Origin: Gnetum montanum
Taxonomy: Eukaryota; Streptophyta; Gnetopsida; Gnetales; Gnetaceae
DNA: 64,000 bases
Direction of reading: 5' to 3'
Assembly: GCA_015680685.1 (NCBI GenBank)
Contig: MNCI01004881.1
Coordinates: forward strand, 880,980-944,979
In this document: piece by piece, positions 42,715-54,572 of the stretch
Layout: the number at the start of each line of letters is the position of its first letter
Numbering within the stretch: the first letter of the stretch is position 1
Translations under genes and position numbers: made by a program
The notes under the pieces: generated by a model
The model's database searches: none
Seen by the model: the letters and a program-made list of their open reading frames with translations, nothing else
Told to the model about the DNA's origin: nothing

Positions 42715-42720
42715 GTGAGT
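42711..42720 (+). promoter_or_regulatory. Splice donor after B2 protease
   Basis: CAAG/GTGAGT is a full plant consensus donor. It leaves one base of a codon; the RT exon at 49,079 supplies two, so the joined frame is kept. Confidence 0.6.
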
Positions 42721-42759
42721 ACCATATCATCCAAGCCCTATGCACATCCTAACCCATAC

Positions 42760-43459
42760 CAAGTTAAGAAGCAACTATATGACTAAAGCATCCCCTTGGT
42801 CCAACATGTACTAGGTGCCTACCTGTCTCCACTTTTGCATACTTTGCTTGTTTGCATTTTGTTTACATTTTACATTAGCTTGGTTGTTTGAATTTTACAT
42901 TCTTTGCTCGTATTATGCATATATTTCTTTTGTTTGTGCATTTTCATTAAGTTTACATTTTCACTTATGTACTTTTCAGCACTTAGTTTATACATGAAAA
43001 CATCAAAATGCATAAAAACCATAAAATTCAAAATTACAAAAAATAATGGCCCGCCATGGCCTTAAACTAGCATCGCATGTTTTGGAATGGCCTTAAACTA
43101 ACTCATGGCCTACAATGACCTTAAATTGGCATCACACGGCCCATCAGGACCTTAAACTGGCAACATTTTCCCTTTCTTCGCATGGCTCAAGACGACCTTA
43201 AACCATCATTGGGACCTAGAATGACCTTAAACTATCAACATGCTATCTACACATGTGGCTCAAATGGCCTAAAACTAGCAATCGCTATGGCCTAGTCACA
43301 TCAATTCATCACATCATTAAACACATAATAAATAAATGCAAAATTTTACTCATCATACACTTCATATAGCAAAAAATCCATTACATCTCATAGAAATAAT
43401 AACATGATTATTTACATTATACAACAAAAATGCAAAGAAAATGTCAAATGACAAGGCTA
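42760..43459 (+). repeat. B2 intron 5' part with minisatellite-like units
   Basis: 42,780-43,040 is T-rich with 'gtttgcattt/tttacatt' words and no gene. 43,045-43,285 holds about seven units of the type 'gcccatcaggaccttaaactggcaa', clearly related to the post-pol minisatellite. 43,300-43,450 is A/T-rich. Confidence 0.65.
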
Positions 43460-46400
43460 CATCATGATTTGCTCAACCAATGGTGCTAGGTGATTGTGGA
43501 GGGCTCTCCTCATCGCTGCACTACTAGCACCTACAACATCCCCTAGCGCCTGTCATTAGTAACAAAACATTCAATTAGTAAGCAAAAAATACAATACGCA
43601 AATTAACACAAAAAGCATGAAAACAACATTAAAAAACTAACTTGAGAGAGTCCCACATTGACCATGTCTAGAGGGAGGTTATCAAGGGCCTTCTCCAAGT
43701 GTTGGAGGATCTCAACCTTAGATAGCCATGTCCAGTCCTCCTAGCCAAAGTCAACACCCATGAAGATCTTGCCTTTGTCCATGGCAGTCCATGTAGGTGG
43801 CTACATGGAAAAGGTGGCAAATGAAGTCTCCCTTGAGGGCATGATAATCTCCCTCTCCAAGGAACCACTAACTATTGTGTGGTAAGCAAAAATCTCGAAG
43901 GCCCATCTCCTACCAATCACCTCAACAAACATCTCAAGATGGCAATGATTAATGGACTCTTCTTTAAGCTACTAAAGATATGCATATCACTCATGCTTAT
44001 AATGGTGTTTGTGATTTTTCTGCATATGCTCTCACTTGTAAACCTTAGCATTGAAATTCTTCCAATCCTGATTTTTTTGGGTAAGTAAATCCATCTATGA
44101 TTGCTGCTTAATGATTTTGCAAGTGGCCTCATTCTTGCCCTAAATGGTTGACCAATTCATGGCATAATTGATCTCTACATTCCACCAGGTACTATCTCCC
44201 CATGATCAAGTAGCTAAGAAGTCATATCGAGACTGGAGGACCATGATTTTGTATCTTAGCTCGCCACTCTTTCCTAAAGTTTGTGCACGCATTTCCATAG
44301 GTGTTCATTCGAGCACCTACAAACCTATAATTCTTTCATGTAGGAAAGCATGCACTTGTTGGATGCCTCGTACACACAGCGAGGTACCTACTTCACTTCA
44401 TGAGGGTACTCGAGAATGGCATCTGCTTTAACCAACCAGTTCAAATCCCAGTGGAGCTTAGAACCTATTAGCATACAATAAGCAAATCAACATTAGCCAC
44501 AGACTAAGCATCAAAATTGGTAAAGCAACAAAAGTAAAACAACAATACTAAACTTGAGATCTACCTACTATAAGTAGTCTATCATGTCTTCCACAATGCC
44601 TTACATGAAGGCAAACTTGTTTGGTGTCTCTATCCATGGCTTCATGTGAAAGGTAGGTGTAAGTGATGGACCACTAGTAAGTACATTTGAGGCTACACAA
44701 CAACAAGGCAATGAGCATGCTACTAAAATAGGCAATGATGTAAGAGCAAAAGGGCAACAACAAATGGCAATTTAAGGCATTTACCTAGCAAGCCCTTCGG
44801 TGTGAAAGCAAGGGGATCTTCCAACGACACACCATTAAAGAGGTTGGCAAAATCACCCTCATCAAGGTGGAACATCCCCTCCACCTCAAACTATTGGAGG
44901 GTGTCTATAGCCATATGCAACTCCTCCCTATATGCCTCCTCCTCAACTTAATGGGAGGTCATCTCTACCACTATTGCCATTGCTACTTCGGTAGCCCTCT
45001 TGTCCAATTTACAAATATAACATTTTAGCATTAGCATAACGTAGCAAAGAAAACACAAAAAGTATAAACATAAAAAATATGTAGCAAATGCATCTATACA
45101 TGTACTAACCTGCAAAATTAGTGCAAAAGCTTGGAATCTTGAGGTAGACCTTCTTGACACCCGCCTATCCAACTACAGGAGTAGCCTCCTCCACTGGGCA
45201 TGGTTTCTTAATCTTTGCCTTGGAGGGCCCCACCGTTTCTACAATATAGTAGTTTGCCTTGTTCACATCCCTAATAACAAATGGGGGACACTCACCCACA
45301 CTGTCATACGAAGAGTGTGATCGTCCTAGGTAACTTTTGGTCATCACTAAGTACAACTCATCAATCCCTTCTGGGAGGTCCTACGAGTGAGTGGTTGTGA
45401 ACATATGTTTTACTCAAGGCTTAGATAGTTGTTCATAGTCCTACACTACCCAACAACTACTATCTTGGACCATTAGAAGCTACGTGAATCTTCACAAATA
45501 TACTGTGAAGAATGCAAAGTGTATGTGAGACCTTGCCTGGAGGTTGTAGTGTAGCCTGGTGATTTTTGTGTGCAGTCCAGTGGCAATGTAGGAGGCCCAG
45601 TTGAACCTCGTGCCCTTCTACAACACCTCCTTCATCATCCACACCTACTCTACCCCAAGGATTTTTCCTTTGGAGAGCAACTTCAAGAAGGTGCAAGCAC
45701 GAAAGAGAGGGTAGAGCTCCTAGACCTCATGCATGTGCACATCTTTAATCAGGATATCTTTGTGAGATTGGATGGCTCCCCACCACTCTGTAATCTCTCC
45801 TATGTGATCCACCTCTCTATTGGCCTTGTCAACAACCAATGAGCCATCATTGAGAAGGCCAAAGATGTTAACAAAGAAGGCCTCATTAAGGTCCAAAACT
45901 ACCCTCACTCTATGCATGCAGGTGATGAAGTGGTAGATGTCACTATTGAAGGAGTCTATGATGGTGACCATTTCAGCCACTGGAATGCTTAGGTTAAGGA
46001 ATAAGAAAATGTTTAGCAACACAGTCCATGTGAATTGACTAGTCAATGCCTTTGAGGCTTGGTGGCATAACCAATGTTGTGCATCCTTCACATCATCATA
46101 TTTCATGATGAGGGTGGCCTCAATGTGGCCTGTGACAACCACTATCACCTCTCCTAAAGCAACTATGACTACAACATAGGCATAAACAACATTAGCATCA
46201 TGTAAGAGCAAATCAACAAGTGCATGTGAGCAAGCACAAGAACAAAACAATAGATGCTTATGTGGAACAAATGATGTGTGTGATGAAGGTGGTGGTGATG
46301 CAAAAATTTCCTTAAGGTTGAACTCACCACTAGCCCATCCTTCATCAAGCCAATCATAGGTCTTGCATTGCTTGAATGCCTTTGAATACCACTTAGGTAA

Positions 46401-47040
46401 TCCTTTAGATTGCCTCCCAACTATTTAAGGATTGCCTCTTGAACATTCAGACTAGAGGAGAACATCTCTAGTGTGGTGCGAGTCAAGGAAAGAGCCTCTT
46501 CCTCATCATGGAGACCCTCGTTATCAACTATGAATCTAGCATTAAGCATGAGTAGTTAGCAGTTAGCAAACTTAGCATGAGCCAATAGTAAGCAACATAA
46601 TGCAAAATCATAAGAGCACTTACCCTTCCATGTAGTATACAATTCTAGGTGGATTCTAGAACACCATATGTGCGTGCAAAGCAACAAAGAGGGTGTTGCT
46701 CTTGTTGTAGTAAGAAAATTCTAGCATTCATTGTGGCTTGAACCACCTACTTTGTCTCACTGGTACTGGGCTCATTAGACATAAATCTCAATATGTCTAA
46801 GTTAGCTCAGAGTAGCAATGTCTTGATGATGACAATTACAGCCTCCACTACCAAGTGTGATCACATCATCACACTAAAGTGTTGTAGCAAGAATGCTAGG
46901 AACTTGGATGTCGTTGGTTGAAACCACATTGCCTGATAACCCACCTGTATATCTAGTGCAAGCATGTTAGGCATAGGTTCACTCATGCAATAGAGAATAC
47001 TGACAAGCTCCATGACGACTAGGATGGGTTTTAACAACAC
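43460..47040 (-). pseudogene. B2 antisense gene: homologue of the B1 spliced FCP1/NIF-like gene
   Basis: Minus-strand exons align residue by residue with B1. Exon 2 (47,040-46,624): LLKPILVVMELVSIL, PMPNMLALDIQVGYQ, KFLAFLLQHFSVMM, SNTLFVALH and RIVYYMEG, then donor GG/GTAAG as in B1. Exon 3 (46,535-46,263): FIVDNEGLHDEEEALSL, then DYLPKWYSKAFKQCKTYDWL after a frameshift. Exon 4 (from 46,168): KYDDVKDAQHWLCH, NIFGLLNDGSLV, LYPLFRACTF, GTRFNWASYIATGL and HIHFAFF. Further C-terminal coding-like sequence runs to about 43,460 and is lost from B1. Exon 1 was not found. The first HAD Asp has become Glu and the VDD motif reads VAL. Many stops. Confidence 0.7.
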
Positions 47041-48837
47041 CTTATAACTATAAAGGAAATTGGCATGGCATTAGTATACACTAGATGCAAATTTTGACAA
47101 AGATACATTAAATTAAACTTAGCAAAACTTAACATGACATAGCATAAATTGGCAAAAATATCCTAGGGCCCACAAGGGCCCTATGGGTATAGGACATCAA
47201 CAAACACATTTGACATGCCTAGTACTCACTGGGTATAGCATGTTTTGCATAGCATTAACATTTCATTCTACATGTTTGCATATTTAGCATTACAATTTGC
47301 ACGTCTTGGAAATTTAAGATTAGCATTTCAAATCTCATAGGTTTAGCATTTTTTCACAAAATTTCAAAAAATTTTCTAACTCCAAGTAGTGTAGTTTGAA
47401 AATTTGCAGAAAAAAATTCTAACCCTGGGCTATCTCTAAAAACATAGTCTAGAGAACATGAAAACTTCCTAACTCTAGATAACACTGACTATGCCTTGGA
47501 AACTATAGAGCGTAGTCCCAAAATGCAAAAAAAATTCTAACTACTAATTACACTCCCCAACACCAAAATTTTTCAAAAAAAACTAACTATTGAGCACCAT
47601 GCCCCATGCACCCCACGCCTCCTACCATCGTGCGCTCAATGCATACTATGGCTGTGGCCCTGTAGCCATGCCATCCAACATTTTTCATAGCACTGCCCCT
47701 ACCCCACACCTTGCCGCGACCTAAAAACAAAAAAAATCATAACATCCTCAATGCACCTTATCTCGTAGGTGGTGACCCTACGATAATTGCTGAACTCGTA
47801 TCCCTACACTGTGCAAAGGAAAAAAAATTTTGAAAACTACACAAAAAGATTACAAAAATTGCCATCACCGAAATCCTGCCACACACTTTTTCTTAAAATA
47901 GAAAAAATTTACAAGCCCTGCACTCGTAACCTTGTGGGTAGTGGTTCTTCGTCGTCACCACCAAGCCCTTGCCCTTGTCCTACGCACTAAAAAAACCTTT
48001 AAAAACATAAAAAAAAATCTCTCTCAAAACCTCGCTGGACTTCCATCCTACTTGGCAGCCACCAAACCCCAGATCCCTTGCCCCACGCACGTCACCACAT
48101 AGCAAAAAAAATTAATTTTATTTAATTTTTTCCCTTTTACTTCTAGAAAATAAACTCTCCAAGCCTGTAGTCTTCCTCCCTCCTGCAACCACATCGATCA
48201 CTATAGCAGCCATGGCCATAGCAAAACAGTACCCTCGTGCCTCGCATAGCCCATCAAACCCCACGCAACTTCAAAAACCTTCACTGCAACAAACCCTTGT
48301 CCAATGCACACATCCCTCACAACTACGGTTGCTGGAGTGACCACGGCGTTGGCAAGATGCCGCCAACACAAGCCCTAAATCCACTAAATGCCTAAGTGCA
48401 GGAAATAAAGCAAAAGTAGAAAGGAAAAAGAGAGAGTGTAGTTGAGGTACCTAGCAAATGATGGTGCCCTCTGCTCCTCCACGCATGCCCGTAGCAAGTG
48501 TGCCAATGCTTGCTCTCCCTCATCCACATTGGTTAGCCTAGGCTACACTCTAGAAAGTTTGTGTTTTCAACTTTGATAATGACAAATTTAACCAAGGTGA
48601 AAATGCACTTTTATACCTTAGGACCACTTAATTTTTTCACCTACCTCAAAACTATGCTCAATAGTGCAAAGTGTAGTTGGGTGGAAGCATAGTTAGTAGA
48701 TTTAGAAATTTTTGATTTTTTCCAGCTATCCTCGAACTTAGAAAAATTTAAAATTTTCCTCGTTGCCCAGTGAACATCCAATCTAACCTTGCATGCCAAG
48801 CATTCCAAGCCTTGCTCGAACAACACCTCTAGCGCAT
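47041..48837 (+). other. B2 intron 3' part without recognisable genes
   Basis: A/T-rich, then C/A-rich (47,600-48,400) with 'ccctcgtgcctcgc' and 'ctagagaacatgaaaacttcctaac' words like those in the LTR U3. I could not find exon 1 of the antisense gene here, nor a protein on either strand. Confidence 0.5.
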
Positions 48838-48925
48838 GCCATAGTCTGCTAAGACCTTAAACTGGCATATTATGGTCTGCTAAGACCTTAAATTGGCACT
48901 CCCATGGCCTATTGAGGCCTAAAAC
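48838..48925 (+). repeat. Minisatellite-like units before B2 RT
   Basis: Three units of the type 'ggtctgctaagaccttaaactggca', 30-34 bp apart, match the post-pol array. B1 has a single unit at the equivalent place (near 31,770). Confidence 0.75.
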
Positions 48926-49049
48926 TAGCCCATGCATCCCTTGCCTTTAAAATCACATTTACGTGATTAGGTGAAATTTTTATTGCATTATTTTCTTTAA
49001 TTATGCAAATTTCCCTCATTAACACAAGTGTGACTTGACGTTTTCTTGA

Positions 49050-49078
49050 TTTTTTTTTTCTTTGTAAGATTATTGCAG
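49050..49078 (+). promoter_or_regulatory. Splice acceptor before B2 RT
   Basis: A run of T (49,051-49,060), then 'tttgtaagattattgcag/GA'. The RT frame (ATG at 49,333 is internal) is open in the phase that matches the donor at 42,715. Confidence 0.6.
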
Positions 49079-52000
49079 GATCTTTCAACATGACTATGTA
49101 CAGGCATCTTCACCTACCTCTAGTTGTAACCAGACCCCATGGTGATCTCACGTGATGCATTGATCCTCAATGCCTAGACCTTGAGCCCCCAGTCTACGAT
49201 AAATACATAACATCTATCGAGGCATCGCTAGACTGGCCAAACCATCTAGTTAGGGCTCTAGATCTAGAGGTAGGTGATGTCACTGAGGATCCCCTCATTG
49301 AAGTCCCTTTAGCGACACCTAGTGGCAAGGCAATGGCATTAAATCTTAGTTCCCTATTAAAGCCTCAACATGCCCAAAACATCGCAAAAGTGCTTAATGA
49401 AAACATCAAGGCATTCGCATGGTCTTATGAAGACATGTCAAGCCTAGATCCTTGCATAGTGCAACGCAACATAATTCTTGATCTTAGCAAAAAAACTAGT
49501 CAAGCAAAAAACTTGCAAGGTTAGGTCTAAGGTGGCATTGGCAGTCCACGATGAAATCATCAAGCTCTATAAGGCTAGTTTCATTCAAGCCATTAACTAC
49601 GTAGACTAGATCTCCAACATCATGGTTGTACCCAAGAAAAATGGAAGTATACGCATCTACATAAACTTTTAGGACCTGAACAAGGCAACCATTAAGATGA
49701 TTTTCCATTGCCTAATATTTACCAATTGGTCGATACTACAACTGGTCATGCCTTGTTGTCCTTTATGGATGAGTTCTCAAGTTACAACCAGATTCGGATC
49801 AACCTAGAGCACCAACTTAGTACTACCTTCATGATCCCTTAGGGTACATTTTGTTATACAATGATGTCCTTTGAGCTCAAGAACATAGGCATGAGTTATC
49901 AATCAGCCATAATGTACATCTTTAGCGTTTATCTGTTAGGTTTGCTCAATGATTACATTGACGATATAGTAGTTAAGTCCAAGGCATCACACAACCACAC
50001 AAATGACTTAGACCTTGTGCTCAAACATTGTCTGAAGAATGAACTTAGGTTGAATCCTAAGAAATGTGTCTTCGACATTAAGACAGGTTGCATGCTAAGT
50101 TTCGTAGTATCCGAAACAAGCATTCATGTAGACCTTAATAAGGTTAAGGTCATTACCAACTTAGCACCACTGGTCAACCTTAAGGAGCTATGAGGGCTAC
50201 AAGGTAGATTGCAATTTATACGACAATTTATCATGTAGTTGACCAATAAGTTGTAGCCAATGCAACACTTGCTTAAAAAGGAGTTCACTTTGACTGGACA
50301 ACTCAATGCTAAGAGGAATTTGACAACCTTAAACAAGAGTTGGTTCAACTTCCAATGGTCTACCCTCCACAAGAAGATAAATCATTCTACATCTACCTTG
50401 CAACCTCAGATACATCAATTACTTCTCTACTTTGTCAAAAGTGAGACAATGGTATGGAGGTCTCGGTATACTACCTAAGCCATGCATTGGTTGCATATGA
50501 AGTGAAGTATAACGATGTGGAAAAGAATTGCCTTACCTTGGTCTTTACACTCAAGCAGTGGATGCACTATCTTTTCCACAGCTAAGTCAACATCATCTGC
50601 AAAAGCAATGTACTCTAAACAATTACAATGAATATTTATGAGAGCAATCACATTGCACATTGGAAAGTAATAACCATGAAGTTTGACATATATTACATTG
50701 CATAAGCATGAAACAAAGGTCAGGCAATAGTTGCACAACTTATGGCTTCCCCAATCAATGATCAAGTAATGATAGTTCCAGAATTTTCAGATGAGCATGT
50801 CACTAGCATAAGCCAAGTGCCTGACAACTTTGAGGCACTCTTACACTTAGATGGTGCTTCATTTTCCCAAGGGGGTAGCACCACTATACTAATCACATTC
50901 CCTTCCAAGGAGATCCAAACCTTTACGTATTATTTCACATTTCCATGTGCTAACAATGTAGTGGAGTATGAAGGTCTCCTTTGGGGTATCTTAGCAAGTC
51001 GTAACCTAGGAATACAAAACCTAGTGATTTGAGATTATTCATAACTAGTTGTCAACCAAGTCATAGAGATTTACACTTGTAGAGCTCAACACTTACAACC
51101 TTATTGTGACTTGAAGAAGCACTTGCTCAAGTAATTTGCAATTGTTGATGTTCAGCATATCCCCCACAATGAAAATGCCATTGCCAATGCCTTAACAATG
51201 TTAGCCTTACGCATTGCACCTAACATGTTTCACGCCTTACCCACCTTGGTGGCAGACTACACTATGCCTCCCACGTAAGCAACTAGCATTGCATCTATAG
51301 CCACAGTAAGCATAACCCATGTAGTCGAATGGTATGATGACATTAAAGCCAACCTTTTACAAGGTGAACCTCTATAGCATCTAACCACTACTCAGAAGGA
51401 TGTAGTGTAGAAAGATCATGGTTTTACGTCATCATGGATGATAGCACACTATGTTATAGATCCTAGGATTACATACTATTAACTTGCATTAGTGACAGTG
51501 AAGTGCAAATGATCGTTGAACAAGTCCATGAGGAACTCTATGAAGGTCACATAGCACCTAGGGCAATGGTGATGAAGATTAGACACTTAGGCTACTATTG
51601 GCCTTACATGGAATGTGATTGTGTCTCGAAGGTCAATAGCATGGTAACTTAATGCACATGCCACCAACTGAGCTACATATAACACAAATCACATGGTCAT
51701 TCCAACATTAGGGATTGAACATCATAGGGCCAATAACATCTATGTCCTCCATAGGGCATAACTTCATTATAACTACAACTGAGTATTTTACAAAGTGGGT
51801 TGAAGCTATTACCCTTAGGAAAATGACCTCATAGTAGGTTTGCAAATTCATACTTGACAACATAGTGACCCATTTTGGTTTACCCATGACCATTGTCACC
51901 AACAATGGGTCACAATTAGTAATGCTAAGACCAAAGCCTTTTGCAAGCACTTCAAGATCAAACATTTCTTTTTGTCATCCTACTACCCATAGGTGAATGT

Positions 52001-52550
52001 CCAAGTGGAGGCCACAAACAAAGGCATCATCAATCTTTTAAAGAAGATTCTTAGCAGTAGCAAATGGCAATGGCATGAGTAATTGATCTAAGCACTCTAG
52101 GCCTATCGCACAACATGAAGAACTGCAATAGGTAAGACATCATATAGATTGGTTTATGAATCTGAAGCCATCTTGCCTCTTGAATTGCATGTCCCATCAT
52201 TCTATGTAATCCTCTCAAGCTTCATCAACAAGGCTCAAAACGACAAGTTGAAAACCATGGACCTTGACTCCATAGAGGAGGAGCACATGCAGACACTTGA
52301 TCATATTAAGTGATACCAATAAACACAATGGCAGAAACACCATCACAATTAGCACCAATGCCCAATCAAGAAAATGAACTTAGTCCTCAAGGCCATTTGT
52401 GAACTTGTGAATAAATTCTTAGCCAACTGGGAAGGGCCTCTCTTAGTCATCAAGGCATATGACAATGGAGCATTCAAGCTTGCTGACCATGACTTTAACA
52501 AATTTTTCAATCTAATGAACCACTCATATTTGAAGCTGTACTACACCTAG
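49079..52550 (+). pseudogene. B2 pol: RT, RNase H, second RNase H, integrase
   Basis: Begins VTRPHGDLT after the acceptor; LDLEVGDVTEDPL and KAFAWSYEDMSSLDP follow. RT: NYVD.ISNIMVVPKKNGSIR, IYQLVDTTTGHALLSFMDEF, SYNQIRINLEH and YIDD (49,954-49,965). RNase H: QPMQHLLKKEFTLT and YYLSHALVAYEVKYN. The second RNase H (50,830-51,210): LHLDGASFSQGG, FPCANNVVEYEGLLWGILAS and NENAIANALTML. Integrase: WPYMECDC, IIGPITSM with FTKWVEAI (first-Asp region kept, unlike B1), VTNNGSQ (Asp to Asn) and EGPLLVIKAYDNGAFKLAD. Ends TAG at 52,548. Many C-to-T stops. Confidence 0.88.
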
Positions 52551-52579
52551 CATGCAACACTGCATCATGACAAAGCAAG

Positions 52580-53150
52580 GTAAGCAAGTCCACTATGACT
52601 ATAAATTGGCAAAGCATTCATTTGCTATGATGTTAAACTGGAAACCAAACCTATAGTCTACTATGACTATAAACTAGTAAAGCAAAAGTCTGCTATGACT
52701 ATGAACTAGCATAGCAAGTCTGCTATGACTATAAACTGGCACAACAAGACTACTATGACTATAAACTAGCACAACGTGTCTGCTACGACATTAAACTAGC
52801 ATCCACATCCATCATCCACTATGATACTAAACTGGCACAGATCGTCCACTATGATGCTAAAGTGGAAAAGATAGTCCACTATGACTATAAACTAGCATAG
52901 ATAGTCCACTATGACTATAAACTAGCATAAGAAGTTTGCTATGACTATAAACTAGCACAAATCATCCACTATGATGCTAAACTAGCACAACATCTACCAT
53001 CTACTACAATGTTAAGTTAGCATATAGTAGTCTACTAGGACTATAAATTAGTACATCACATTTTGCCAGGACCTTAAACTACGTTCACAGTCTACTAGGA
53101 CCCTAAACTAGCATAGCATATGGTCTACCAAGACCTTAAACTATGTTAGC
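52580..53150 (+). repeat. B2 30-bp minisatellite after pol
   Basis: About 18 units of the type 'gtctgctatgactataaactagcaca', with later units 'tctaccaagaccttaaacta'. Same position and core as in B0 and B1, with CpG lost. Confidence 0.9.
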
Positions 53151-54555
53151 AGTTCAACACACATAGTTCTGCAAACAAGCAAGCATGAATACTTTTAACT
53201 CTTCATCATCTACCCATACTTCATGGATGAGGTGGGGCACTGCGGTTCCAAAATGGATTTCATGTCATTGGGAGAGGCCTCTGAAAAATTTGCAGTGTTA
53301 CTACCACTTCACATTTTACTAATCTTCTAGAGATGCCCTTGGGCATTTTTCTAACCTTCCAAAGCTTCTACCATGGTCCTCTAGGGCTCCTACCATGGTT
53401 TCTAGCACTAACAACTCCAAGCCACACTAGTAGCATTACTAGCCTTGGGCATTTTTCTAGTGCTCTGAGCCCTCATCGTTAGCACAACCATTTGGTGTAA
53501 TTGTAGCATCATCCTCTGGCACAATTCTAATGTCATCATCCTAGTGCCTTCACTGGCTCTTCAAGATCTTGCAACTAGCTCAGCTATTACTTTCTTGTTT
53601 TCTCTAAGTTGTGTTTGCAAGATGAAGTCTCATAGGTAGTCATGCAAAGACACATCTCATTACAGCAACAAGTCACCACACTGCTCTAATGTGCACAATT
53701 GGACTGGCCAAACCACTCAAGAGTGCATATCCCTATTACCCCACTATAGCCTGCTTACATTCACCCCTTTTACCTTGCATTTCCCTACCTTCCCCTACAT
53801 CACCAAGCTTACAACTCCTCTGATTCACATGGCATCCTCTTTACGTCAATTGTAGAACCCATAGAAAAAGTAACACAACTTGTCCTACAGAGAGCCTATG
53901 TGGGCTAGTCAAAGCCCAAGTAGATGTAATGCAACTCATTTAGGGGAGGAAACACCTATCTTATAGATGCAACATGATTGAACTAAAGCCAAGCCCATTA
54001 GGTGGCACACAACCCACCTGACGAAAAGCATCCTGCAACTAGCATCTTGCAATGTGCAAAACCCAAAGCAGGTTCACCAACTAATGAAAAAAGTAAAAAC
54101 CTCAAAAAATTGGAGCAAAACATATCTCTAAGCAAAATTAGCAGATCTCCAATTTTGCAACCAATCCAACCTTGAATCCACATCAACCTTCTCATAAGCA
54201 CTCCAACAAGAGGACACAATTTCAAGGGCAAACCATTCTGATGCCATGGACACTGACTCCGTCATAAACATTTCAATGAGGGATCACTATTTTAGCAACA
54301 AGCCACCTTGGTGCCATGATTACCATCAGATGTGCTGACCCTACATCTTGCAGTCTCACATTAATTGCATTTCATTCCCCTATTATCCCCTAGCACATTC
54401 CCTACACCTTTTACTTCCAGCATACCACTACCCTTAGCACTCTTAAGCATGCTAAAGCAACATCTGGTCAAGTACTGACAAACAATGTTAGTACCAAGCC
54501 TACTATGGTGTTTTGCATTCTTTGTGGACATCTCTTAGGTTACTCCTCTAAACAT
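53151..54555 (+). other. B2 3' untranslated region
   Basis: Aligns with B0 870-2,157. No protein is supported. The words 'gtcatgcaaagacacatctcattacagcaacaagtcaccac' (53,639) and 'accatggtc..tctag' repeats (53,370-53,440) are present. Confidence 0.65.
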
Positions 54556-54566
54556 CAACAAAGAGG
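54556..54566 (+). promoter_or_regulatory. B2 polypurine tract
   Basis: CAACAAAGAGG, 6 bases before the LTR start TGAAACACC. Confidence 0.72.
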
Positions 54567-54572
54567 AACCAA

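Larger units (their letters stand above)
42715..49078 (+). other. B2 intron between protease and RT (6.36 kb)
   Basis: Donor GTGAGT (42,715) and acceptor with a long T-run (tttttttttctttgtaagattattgcag, ends 49,078). It contains, in order, minisatellite-like units, the antisense gene (minus strand, 47,040-43,460), about 1.8 kb without recognisable genes, and a second small minisatellite group. Ogre elements are known to remove an intron between protease and RT. Splicing is inferred from the sites and matching phase. Confidence 0.6.

Noticed and set aside
42815-42997. 60-codon hydrophobic frame after B2 protease
   Set aside because: T-rich intron sequence with repeated TTTGCATTT/TTTACATT words. 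Nothing suggests membrane-protein coding.
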